This document shows positions 12,690-22,894 of a stretch of DNA of 64,000 bases, piece after piece. The DNA is from Dendrocalamus latiflorus. Taxonomy: Eukaryota > Streptophyta > Magnoliopsida > Poales > Poaceae. Position 1 is the stretch's first letter. Each line of letters opens with the position of its first letter. The DNA is taken from the NCBI GenBank assembly GCA_017311315.1, contig CM029612.1:23558211-23622210 (forward strand), given 5' to 3'. Below the pieces are notes generated by a model. It saw nothing but the letters and a program-made list of their open reading frames with translations. It was not told the origin of the DNA and made no database searches. Position numbers and translations under genes: made by a program.

Positions 12690-13050
12690 GCTTAAAATGG
12701 CTTTTTTGAGTGGCTTATGGCTGTAAAGTACTGTAGTTAGCTGAAATTGCACTGTAACTGATGGTGATTTATTTGACGTAATTAAATTAAAAAATTTAAA
12801 AATAGAAAAAACAGATTAACCCATCACGGACAGTACAAACAAATACGAGAAAAAAAAGAATTTATTTGACGTAATTAAATTAAAAAATTTAAAAATAGAA
12901 AAAACAGATTAACCCATCACGGACAGTACAAACAAATACGAGAAAAAAAGAACCGATAAAAAAGCTAAAAAAAGTCAAAAAAATAAAAAAACGAAATCAT
13001 TGAATAGTGAAAAACAAATCAGAAATCTAAACCGTTTTGAGCGGGTCTTA
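12690..13050. repeat. Dispersed repeat family A, copy 1 (with 93-bp tandem duplication)
   Basis: It carries gacgtaattaaatt, catcacggacagtacaaac and aaatagtgaaaa-type words shared with 17525-17772 and 62180-62455. A 93-bp block (12768-12860) is repeated directly at 12861-12952 with almost no change. Partial inverted ends (agcggg / cttaaaa-type words) suggest a DNA-transposon-derived MITE, superfamily not determined. Confidence 0.6.
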
Positions 13051-13327
13051 GTTGTTGATTGCCAACCATGACTAATAAAAATTGGTGTTGACGCCGTGAG
13101 CTCTTCACGTGAGGCCACGCACAACTCAACTCGTTACCCCTTGCTCTGACGCAATGAACTGGCCGAGAGAGGACCGTGGACCCGTGGTGCCACGCGAGGA
13201 CTTGTGGGAAAACCGGCCGACAACCAGGAGGGTGCGTGGCGGCCGGATGCCCACCCGTTCGGGAACGGCGAAGCGCGCACCGACGCACACGCGAGCAGCC
13301 AACCAATCAGGGTGCGTGGCTGCCATT

Positions 13328-13500
13328 GAAATTTTTTTGCTTTTTAGCCCAAAATTTGAAAGTTTTTTATATATAGACCCCTGGAGAAAAGATTTGCAAA
13401 AATGGACCCTTCACTCGGCGCCAAAGCATATGGCGCCGTAACGTGTAAGTTGGGCGCTAAAGGCCGTGGCGCCGTGCTTTGGGACTTAAGCCCGAGCGCG
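13328..13500 (+). repeat. Left terminal inverted repeat of the MULE
   Basis: It reads inward through gctttttagcccaaaatttgaaag, the cccctggagaaaag word, ggcgccaaagcatatggcgcc and gtaagttgggcgctaaagg. Each block has its reverse complement, in the same order, in the right end. The right copy is longer by roughly 90 bp because of extra GGCGCC modules. Confidence 0.85.
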
Positions 13501-13799
13501 GCCCCCCACCCCCTCACTCTGTTTTGCCCAAGCCGAAGCAACCGCCGCCGCCGCCACTCCCTTCCCCCTCAAAATCAACTCAAATCCATCCGTTTTTCTC
13601 GCGATTTTACTTCCAAATCGAGTAAACAAGGTGAAGCCCCTCCTTTCCCTTGATTTTTTGCAATAAATATGGATTATTTGAGGTACATTTCGTATGGGAA
13701 GATTGCAAACCCTAGATGAAATTACTTCAATTTGGCTCGGTTTTAGGTTGGATTTTCAATAGATATGCGTAATGTAAGAGTAGTAATGTGTATATATTT

Positions 13800-14150
13800 G
13801 TTTTTAGGGTTGGATTTTTAGAAATACATATGTTTTTAGGGTTTGATTTAGAAATACATATGTTTTTAGGGTTTGATTTGAGCGAGATTGATGAATGTTT
13901 AGATTTAGGGTTTGATTTAGAAATACACATGTTTTTAGGGTTTGGTTTGAGCGAGATTTCTAAATTTTTAGAAATACATATGTTTTTAGGGTCCATTTTA
14001 TAAATACATATGTTTTTAGGGTTTGATATAGAAATACATATATTTTGAGGGTTTGATTTAGAAATAGATATGTTTTTAGGGTTTGATTTAGAAATACATA
14101 TGTTTTTAGGGTTTGATTATTATTTATACATGGTTGTGTTCGGTTTTAGG
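13800..14150 (+). repeat. Tandem array with a 30-bp period inside the MULE
   Basis: The unit gaaatacatatgtttttagg plus gtttgattta recurs at 13821, 13851, 13971, 14001, 14031, 14061 and 14091, with some diverged or longer units between. The period is a multiple of three, so part of it reads as a repeating decapeptide (FLGFDLEIHM-like) from 13788 to 14003. Nothing suggests that frame is used. Confidence 0.8.
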
Positions 14151-14419
14151 TTTTTAGGGTTTCATATAGCAAATAGGATGATTTCATGTCAACATGGGCA
14201 AGATTGTATGTCCACCTAACCCTTAGTAGCTTTGATTATTGTTTATACTTACAAAATTATATTTTTACCACCCCTAATTTAGATTTGCATTCTAATTCAA
14301 GTGGCAAAGACAACTTATTGTCAATTACACCAAGTTATATATATATATATATAAATCATGTTTTATAAATTTCTTATTTGAATATTTCTTAACCATTGAA
14401 TTCTAAAATTTATCACAGG

Positions 14420-15307
14420 ATGGCGAGATACCAGCTGCTAGACGAGTACTACGAGAGGGAGCACCGCGGCAGGCTCACGGAGGACGGCCAGGTACGTGTG
14501 TGGTCGAAATGTACATGTGTTCAACTTGATGGTCACGCAGCTAACTCGTACGACAGGCGTGCGAGGGAGGGCACAGTGGTCGAGGCCGCTCCGATTCTCG
14601 ATCGAGTGGTACGGAAAGCATGATATTTGCAATACTTTGGTTCCATACGTTTATCTTGCACTTATGTTTACTTATTTCTTTAGGGGACTTCTCTCCAAAC
14701 CTCGGTGCGTGAGATCGACGAGGTTCTCGGCCACCTGGACAGCGAGAGCCACCCCCTGAGGGACTTCTTGCAGGTACGAAGATAATTCGCTAGGTTAGAT
14801 CGATTCAGCATGTATGCAATTATGACATATCATTACTTGCAGAGACTTCGACGTCGCCTCGGTCGGGCGGCAGGTCGGTGTGGTTGCCGCGCACGCACGG
14901 ACGTCGCATCACCACCGGCGGCCTCCCAGCACTCGGGTGCCGCTGCAGCCTCGTCGTCACACGTCGGCACGCGCCAGTCCACGAGGAGCTCGTCACGCAC
15001 TCCGACTTTCAGTCAGGGCGATGACGACGACGATGACGACGACGAGGCAGAGCAGGATGACGAGGAGGCGGAGCACGAGGACGAGGAGGCAGAGCAGGAT
15101 GACGAGGAGGCGGAGCACGAGGACGAGGAGGCATCTACCCACGACGAGATTGGGATGTCGCAGATGCCCGAGCACCATCTACTCAGGCTTCCCAGCGGCC
15201 TCGTCGTTCGGCCCGTCCCCCGAGCACGTATACTCCAGGGTCTGATGCTTTGGCCAAGGGCAAGGGAAAGGCCAAGAGGCAGTGAGAGTGACTATTTTGT
15301 GCGCTGA
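14420..15307 (+). CDS. MULE-borne three-exon gene encoding an acidic-tailed protein
   Basis: Exons 14420-14491, 14684-14773 and 14843-15307 join in frame through GT..AG introns (donors CAG/gtacgt and CAG/gtacga; acceptors tttag and ttgcag), giving 208 residues. Exon 1 starts MARYQLLDEYYEREHRG. Exon 2 contains SVREIDEVLGHLDSESHPL. Exon 3 starts with a basic RLRRRLGRAAGRCGCRAR stretch, then an S/T/A-rich linker, then a D/E tract built from a 42-bp tandem repeat (about 15044-15130). Because an acceptor (tcacag) lies immediately before the ATG, the true protein may start further upstream and this may be only its C-terminal part. The layout resembles C-terminal regions of plant-mobile-domain-type genes often found in grass MULEs, but that assignment is tentative and the function is unknown. 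Confidence 0.55.
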
Positions 15308-15689
15308 GATGTGTTATGTAATGTCGCAACTACTTTTGATAGTTATATGATGTTATGTGATATTTTGAGACTTTCGATAATTATGCGATGTTGTCATTTG
15401 AGTTGTTCAGATGTTTTATGTGTGAATGTATATGTATGTGTGTATGTGCATATGTTTTGCGGAAAAAACAGCAAGGTTTGCTGTTTTTTCTACAGGTGAA
15501 GCTAGCACGGTGCCAGAGTCTTTGGCGCCGAGAGGTTTATATACGGCGCTAGGGTCTTTGGCGCCTTTTGCGGCGCCAAAGAATATTGCGCCGTATGTAA
15601 ACCATTCGGCGCCAAAGACTCTGGCGCCGTGGTAGCTAAATATGACGCTAGAAGATTTGGCGCCGTGATAGCTGGGCTTGCACTGCAAA

Positions 15690-15949
15690 ATTCGGGCTAA
15701 GTCCCAGAGCACGGCGCCACGACCTTTAACGCCCAACTTACACGGCACGGCGCGATGTGATTTGGCGCCGTGCTATGCCACCGTGGATCCTACGTGGCCA
15801 TTTACGGCGCCAAAGGATATGGCGCCGTGCCATGTACCCTGGGCGCCATATGCTTTGGCGCCGAGTGAAGAGTCCATTTTTGCAAATCTTTTCTCCAGGG
15901 GTCTATATGAAAAATTTTCAAATTTTGGAATAAAAAGCAAAAATTTTAC
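15690..15949 (-). repeat. Right terminal inverted repeat of the MULE
   Basis: It is the reverse complement of the left end, running from the outer gcaaaaattttac through the cttttctccagggg word and multiple GGCGCC words to gggctaagtcccagagcacgg. Further GGCGCC modules occur just inside it (15520-15690), so the inner limit is approximate. Confidence 0.85.
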
Positions 15950-16159
15950 GCTGCCATTAGCATGACTGGCGCTCCGAAAAAGAGAAAGCGGCAGCGTGGA
16001 ACCCAATTAGATTTTTCTTTCCTTACCACAAACCACGTGGTACATGGCCGCCGGCCCTAGGCCTTTTATAGCCTCACATGCATGCCCACAAAACCAAAAT
16101 AGACATAAAAATGAACTCGAACCCATGCATAATCTTTCTAACAAAAGTTTTCCGATTTC

Positions 16160-16535
16160 TCCTAACTTTCTAATTTTGGACACTCCAATATTTTTATGTA
16201 TTATAGCCTCCGGATCACACCTTTGTAGCTTTAACATGTATCATCTGTCTTTAATCTTCACGTGTCCTAACTCGAGCATGATCGTCTCCTCTAGTATTCT
16301 TGACCCTCTGGACCTCTGGACCATAACTTCGAACCAAGCCATCTCCCGGTTCTCGTCATAGATCACGGTCGCCTCCGTTATCCTGCACATACAAAGACCA
16401 AACTTATATTTTTTCCCGACCAAGTTCTTCCTAACTTGATCGACATAAATCCACACACGTCACACGTTTCAAATAACATCAATACGCCACATTATTAATT
16501 ATTCATCATTACAAATATTCTACACCTAACCACAT
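16160..16535 (-). repeat. Dispersed repeat family B, copy 1
   Basis: It shares a collinear 350-bp block with 18045-18395, including cgagcatga.cgtctcctc, gaaccaagccatctcc and ttattaattattcatcat-type words. On the minus strand both copies give a short related open frame with MAWYEFMVQR-like residues, so the unit may be an old coding fragment of a transposon. It is not identified further. Confidence 0.6.
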
Positions 16536-16829
16536 GGTCTAACAATCCCCCTTAATGAATACATTCATGACACCTTAAAATAACATAACTTAAAACAAAT
16601 TTAACTGATGAACTGAAACCGAAAAACATTTTAAGCTATAAGCCACAAAACTCTCCTAGATATCTTACAAAGCGGGGATGAATGGTTATAATCTGTAGTA
16701 GAATTTTTTTCTTAAATCTACTATCTTTTAATTTTTCAACTAAGATTAAAAGAACAAAAGGACATTAAAGGAAAGAATATTACAATTTTATTGTAGCAAG
16801 TTGCGCGAAGAACGGAGAGCCGACGCCTT

Positions 16830-17118
16830 TGTTAGGAAACTTAGGCATAAGACTTGAAGTCTTGGTCCATGGTGGGCACCTCACAATTAGACTATAAATA
16901 GGGAGCATTATTAGCTATTTTGTACGCGGAATCAGAAAAAAAGTAATAAAGAAAGACCAGGAGTTCTCTCTACCTCTCTGTATTTTAATCTACTATTTCT
17001 ATCTTCTGTGATTGATCTTATTTTATATAAATAGAGAAATTAATCAGACTAGTCGTTAGCGAAGGTCCCTCAGCAGGCTTGTTTTTCTTCTCCACGGATT
17101 TCGTCGACTGATGCAACA
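16830..17118 (+). repeat. Possible small solo LTR
   Basis: It begins TGTTAGGAAAC and ends GATGCAACA, so the terminal TGTT/AACA bases are inverted. It contains a TATA-like actataaatagg (about 16890) and AATAAA-like words. No 5-bp target-site duplication was found, so the call is weak. Confidence 0.35.
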
Positions 17119-17138
17119 AACAGAGGACTAGATGGTTA

Positions 17139-17370
17139 GAGCAAGTATAATAAGAGGCTGTTAGTAGGCTGTATGCTGAGGTGGAGGAGAGAGAAGAGAG
17201 GTGGGCTGTAAGTTTACAGCCAGCTGAAGCACAAGAACCAAGAAACTTTGTGAGAGAAAGGGGTGGGTCATATAGCCTTCAACTGGCTGTAAACTACTAT
17301 ATGAATAGGCTGATAAATGGGCTGTAAATGTCCATACAGCCACCTGAAGGCTGTATTATTAGCCTTGCTC
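17139..17370. mobile_element. MITE with GAGCAAG termini, 232 bp
   Basis: The left end gagcaagtataataagaggctg and the right end ctgtattattagccttgctc form imperfect terminal inverted repeats. The interior repeats ggctgtaa / ttacagcc words, so it folds back extensively. The flanks (tta on the left, ttt on the right) do not give a clean duplication, so the superfamily is left open; Harbinger-like is possible. Confidence 0.65.
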
Positions 17371-17524
17371 TTTCATGCATGCATGATAATTATACTGCAC
17401 CACTTCCCGTAACTGTGACAGTAAAGAAATAAAACAATCCTTCTCTCTCCTATCTCGATTCGTGTGTTACATTTTGGCCTGGACGGCATTTGAATCTCTT
17501 GGCATGCCTCCTTTAGTGGTGCTT

Positions 17525-17772
17525 ATTTTGGTTTAAATTCGTGACTTTTGTTTTTTTTACTTTTTAGATTTTTTTCATAGTTATTAATAGTTTTTCAGCG
17601 TAATTAAATTTTTAAAAAAATAAAAATAGAAAAAATGTTACCTCATCATAGGCAATACAAAGAAATACCAAAAAAATAGAAAAACCCAAAAATATCCAAA
17701 TAACTAGAAAAACGAAATTAAGAAACTAGAAGATAGAAACCAGAAACCAAAAACTAAAACCCAAATGAGTGG
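17525..17772. repeat. Dispersed repeat family A, copy 2
   Basis: It shares cgtaattaaattt, aaaaataaaaatagaaaaaatg, catcataggcaatacaaa and aaaacgaaat words in the same order as copies 1 and 3, but is more diverged. Non-coding. Confidence 0.5.
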
Positions 17773-18044
17773 GGGCAAGACGAAGAGATCGACACACACA
17801 GATGATTTTATCAGATCTATTTTTATTGCTGCTGGATCATTATTTTGTAGCTACAAAGTGTTTTCCTAGTACCTCTCAAACCCTAACTTGAAAATTGCAT
17901 CTATTAGCCACAAGGTTAACCCCTAACCCCATTTCTATTTATAATGTAGGGCCAAAAACCTGGGCTTATTCTAAACCCACGAGCTCTTATCTAATTTCAA
18001 TAAATAAGGGATCCGAAACCCTAACATAACATGGGTTTTTCACA

Positions 18045-18395
18045 CTAACTAATTTTAGACACTCCAAAATTATCACGTGTCATAGCCTCCAAACCACACT
18101 TCCATAGCTCCAACACGCATCATCCGTCTTTGATCTCTACGTGCCCCAACTCGAGCATGACCGTCTCCTCCAGCATTCTTGACCCTTTGGACCATGAATT
18201 CGTACCAAGCCATCTCCTGATCCTCGCTGTAGACTACGATCGCCTCCGAGTTATCTTGCATACGGAAAGATCAAACCAATATTTTTTTCTCGTATAAGTT
18301 CTTTCCAACTTAACCGATATAAGTCCACATATGCTATATATCTTCAATACAAGCAATACACAACATTATCAATTATTTATCATCATAAATATTTG
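18045..18395 (-). repeat. Dispersed repeat family B, copy 2, cut by an LTR at 18396
   Basis: It is collinear with 16160-16535 up to ataaatatt at 18395. There copy 1 continues with ctacacctaacc, but this copy is replaced by the LTR end TGTCGGGC. The junction therefore marks the exact insertion point of the next element. Confidence 0.6.
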
Positions 18396-21300
18396 TCGGG
18401 CTCTGGGTTAGCAAACCCAGATCCTCTGTGATTCCACCATACTATTTTCTGGATCAGTAGATAGTACTCACAGATGCATTACTATATACCAAAACATATC
18501 GTGTGGAAGTGTAGATAATACAGTAGTAACTTACTCATAGGTGGGACCCTCAAGACTTACCCACAGGCAGCAAACTGGGATTCGTGACCTAGTTCTTGGC
18601 CTCATCGTCTTCCAGCTCTGTCGACTCCTTCACACACAACAAGACTTGTCTTTCTTTTCCTTCCTTCCTGATTTATGGTAATTAAGCAAGAGGACAACAG
18701 TACTCAGCAAGCCACCACACAGGATGTAATAATAATAGATGCAAAGCTGTCAAAAGAGGCTTGAAGTTCTTTTAGTTGCTAAAAGCATCATTTCGAAGTT
18801 ACCATAAATAGGAAAATTCCTAAGACTTAGCAATTTTAACTAAAATAGATTTTATAAAGTTGATTGTGAGAATGATAGTAGCGCATGTTACATCCACCTT
18901 TTACAGTGCATGGTTGCCTCCACCGATGCTAGTTTTCACCACTGGAGTACTTCCCTTCAGGAAAAAGTCAAAGTCAGAGTACTTTCCTCTGATAGGTTTT
19001 TATCCCACCCACAAGGTTTTGAAATAGAACTAACTCGAGAAAGTTCCCCTGTTCGCCCTTTACCATGGGCATGGCTGTTCGAACAGTTTATACTCTGCAG
19101 AGATTGTTACATTTTACCTACAAGAGACAATCAGCTCGATGGGCCCACATGATTCCTTGGTCATGTAGATCAAGAGATCGGCCCATCTCACCCATATGGA
19201 CTTATCCCTCATGAAGAATGTCCCATAAGTTGTGCAGAAAGTTCCACCACAACGTCTAACGCAGCTGGACTCCACTCTTCACAACGTCTATCGTAGCTGG
19301 CGAACATCACCTTTACTCGGTGTCCCATTCAAGCCGGATGTTTATTCCTCCTACACAATCCCTCCTTTCCCCTCCTGTGAGAAGACTTCAAGGGTCTAGT
19401 AAATTAGTCACCCAAACCTACAGTTTGCCAGCTTATGGTTGTACTGTTTTACACGAGAAGGTCAACATAGGATTAAGTCCTTAAATTGTTCGGGCGGTGC
19501 ATACCACAAACCATATATTCTCGTGCTCTATCCGCACCAACCACCTCACCATCCACCTAGACAGGTATAGCAAGTTTTTAGGGTTTTGAGAAGTATAAAA
19601 TATGTGGTTTCAAATTATCAGTCACTTACATTCCGTGATTGTCCCAAATCAAGATTTCATGTTTTAATATTGATGAATAGGGCATGCTAGTGCCCTAAGA
19701 CTTGACAAGACTAGCATGACATTTAATATGACTTATAGCTAGTAAAGTTATCATTAACATTTATGGTAACAAGGATCAGGTGATTCAGGTGTAAAAAATG
19801 GCATATTAAAATTATTAGAATATCAAGTAGGCATGTAGCCTTCTTAAACTTTGACATACATTTGCATAATAAATTAAGCATGCAATTTGATAATTTAAAG
19901 AAACATAATTTTGCATAAAATGCAGTACCAATATGATTAAAGTGATGACTTGCCTTGCTTAGTTTACCACGGCATTGATCTTATTCAAAGTCTTCTCAGT
20001 CAGCGATCTTGATTCCTAGATTTTCGCCTTTACCCAAATCTTAAGCCCGTTCAAACTTGTCGCTGCTTCGAGGTTTCAGCTTCTAATACACAACAAACGA
20101 ACGAAAGACTAAATAAATTCAAATAAATACAAAAGTTCAAATAGTTTTAATTGAGTTTTACTCATATTATGATTGAGAATAGAGAGATGATTTAGTAGGA
20201 TGCGAGATAGAGATAGAGCTATATGAATTTTTGGGTGAGAGCGAAGTGACAGAGTAACTTCGCCAGGAAGGATAAAAGGAGAAATTGATGTGGAAGGAAT
20301 ATTCACAAGGATATTCTGCTTGAGATTAGAGTATGACTTGGACACAACTGATTAAAAGATACCAAGTTTCAATCTTTTCATTAATATATTAGTTATTTAA
20401 TTTATATTTATTAAGGAAGTTTCATAAGTCAGGCAGGACTTATGGACAGATGGAGGAGATTAACTAGGACGCTGATATTATTTGCCGAGTGATAAAACTT
20501 GGTGATTAGGACATGGGTTTCACATAGTGTGTTTATAATGTGAATTGGTTTATTTAACTTGATATTTTAGGACGCATTATCATCTGAAATTGCGACTGCC
20601 AGATAATCCAACCATTACTTTAATAATTGAAGTATGGGTTTGGTCATTTAATCAATTGTTATTATGAACAAGGTTGATTATTTGCTGATTTAACAAATTT
20701 GTTAATAATGATTAATGGTTGCGATACTTTGGGAGGATGAGATATGAATTAATAGGGTTTTCTTGTAAGGTTGCACTTTGCATTGTTGATTATTCTCAAT
20801 TGTTATCCGTGAATTTAAATACGAAGATAAGGTAGGATGATCAATATTGCATTCTAACATGGTTGTTTAATTAAGGATAATATGTGCAAGGAACGATTGG
20901 AGATACCAGTGACTTATAATTTATTTTTAGAGTCCTCTGATTGGAGATTTGATTTGCGATTAAGATTAATGAATCCCTGATGAGGTTTAAGAATTTCTTA
21001 ATCCAAAATAAGATTATCTTTAATTTGAATCTCAGCATATTGAAGACTTAGATTTAAATGATTTATCATGATTATTTTAAGCATTATTTAAAAGAGAGGT
21101 CTCATGATTTCACAGATGAGCAAACCACACTTGACATTATATGCGATATGCAAATTGTTTTTTAGAGATAATCTTATTCTGCAAGGTAGATTAAATTTTT
21201 ACCATTTGAAGTGTTAAAATTAATGATACATCTATTCAAATTATTTCATTAATTATCTTTATTGCCATTTTTCTTGTTGTCATGAATTTAGGCAAGATTA

Positions 21301-22894
21301 AATGGGCATAAATCTTTTTATTTAGCCTCATAATTAAATATTTTTAGTTGTGATATTATTTTTATTGAAGTTATGATTATTACTTGGTATTTTACAAGAA
21401 TTGTTTTTAAATGGGGAAACAATTCATGGCATAATCTTGCTTTGGTAATATTACAAGATGATTAAATTATTAATATTGATTGGCATATAATTATCCAAAG
21501 TTAAGTCTTTAAATTTTAGGTTGCTAGAGTCTCCATTATAATTGCACAGTTAAATTCTTGTTATCATTATTATTTGCAATTCATATTTTATCAGATTATT
21601 CTTTTGTACAAATCTTAAACCATTTAGTCAAATGCAAGAAGATGTTGAGGCATACATGCAAGAGCGTAGACTCTTTTATCTAGTTGGGCCCACTAGTCAT
21701 GAGAAAAAAGAGAGGGACAGAGGGGGTGTTCGGCTAGAGTAGGGCCGAAACAGAGGAGGGAGGCGCCAGAGCTGGGTGGCAACGGTGCCTGCGGGGGTCG
21801 GCTGGGGAGGTGCCAGCGGTGGCCAAGACGGGAACCCCTCGAGGTGAGGATGCCCTTGGGGATGGTGGCTCTGGCCAGTAGGCGCCGGGGCCGGCAAGCA
21901 GAAGCCATTCGGTGGCGGCGCGGGGAGGCTGTCAACGGCGGCGGTGGAAGGAGGGAGGAGGAAGCGAAATAGGGGGCACGAGCAAGCCATGGGGAACTCA
22001 CCGGGAGCGGTGGCTTGGCCGGGGAGATGTCGAGGCGTGCCGACGACGGGAGCCATGGGTGGGCATCGTTGAGGGAGGAGCTCAGCCGAAGCATGGACTG
22101 GGCGACGATTGGGGAAGTTCGAGGGTGAGGGGGTGATGCTCCCACAGCGATGAATCGGAGGAAGGTCGACAGAGGAGGAGGGCGGCGGTGGAGGCGGCTT
22201 TGGCTGGGAGTGGAGAAGAATGGTCGTGGCGGCGAGTTCGGCGCGAGGATTTCCAATTGGTCAGGGAGTGAGCTCCCAGGGGTGTCGGGCACACCGTGAA
22301 GCGGACGATTTGTGGAGGGGGTCACTGAGAGGCGGGGCGGCATAGAGTAGCGACGGCCAGCGCTTGGGGAGAAAAAGACGAAGAGGGGTAAGAGAGGAGG
22401 AGCAACTAGAGGAGCTTGGCCTTCTTATAGGCGGTGCTTGAGAGGCGACAGCTGAAGCATTGAAGGCGCACACGGTGGGGGAGTAATGCCGGGCAGGGAC
22501 GTTGCTGAGGAGCAACGCCAGGCGGTAGGCGTAGGGCACAGAGGAGTCGGGGCACGCAGGCATAGGCCAGGGATGCGACGCAGCGTTAACATCGGGCTGG
22601 TGGCATTGAACACGCGGTAGGGCAGGGCAAAAGAGGGGGCGGACCTAGGCAAAACCGGGGCTGGCTTGGTGTGGTCGGCGTGTGGCGATGCCACAGAGGG
22701 GAGCTAGGTGGAAGGGAAGCAGGGCTAGGAGACGACAGCGTGGATTCGGCACGAGCCAGAAGGGAAGCAGGGCTAGGAGACGGTGGCGTGGATTTGGCAC
22801 GAGCTGAGTCAATGCAGCGCGGCAGGGGAAAAACTAGGGCGGCACGCGGCAGGGGAGAAGGGAAGAGCGACGCGCGGCAGAGGCCATGTACGGT
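18396..22894 (-). mobile_element. Reversed Tekay/Del-like LTR, truncated at its 5' end
   Basis: Read on the minus strand, it ends ..GAGCCCGACA at 18396 and contains blocks also found in the LTRs at 26268-30362 and 36801-40671: the ggcagc.aactgg / gacctag block near the end, the palindromic block at 19063-19102, and a GC-rich 1.2-kb promoter-like segment (21690-22890) with a TATA-like tataagaagg at about 22430. The LTR start (TGTNACATCCC) is missing because the Copia LTR abuts at 22895. No coding sequence is seen; the short open frames in the GC-rich part overlap on both strands. Confidence 0.65.

Larger units (their letters stand above)
13328..15949 (+). mobile_element. Mutator-like element (MULE) carrying a multi-exon gene, 2,622 bp
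   Basis: A perfect 9-bp target-site duplication, GCTGCCATT, at 13319-13327 and 15950-15958 is diagnostic of Mutator elements. The ends (GAAATTTTTTTGC and the complement of GCAAAAATTTTAC) begin long terminal inverted repeats of about 170-260 bp. These share the block with cccctggagaaaagatttgc and a series of GGCGCC-centred words. The interior holds a GC-rich 5' leader (13500-13630), a 30-bp tandem array and a three-exon gene. No MURA transposase motifs are present, so the copy is non-autonomous, of Pack-MULE or gene-carrying type. Confidence 0.9.

Noticed and set aside
16830..17118. A confident call of a small retrotransposon LTR
   Set aside because: Ends and TATA-like word fit, but no target-site duplication was found, so it is listed only as a weak candidate.
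21693..22343. A 216-codon minus-strand proline/serine-rich frame
   Set aside because: It is part of the GC-rich promoter-like segment of the reversed LTR, with competing frames and no family resemblance.
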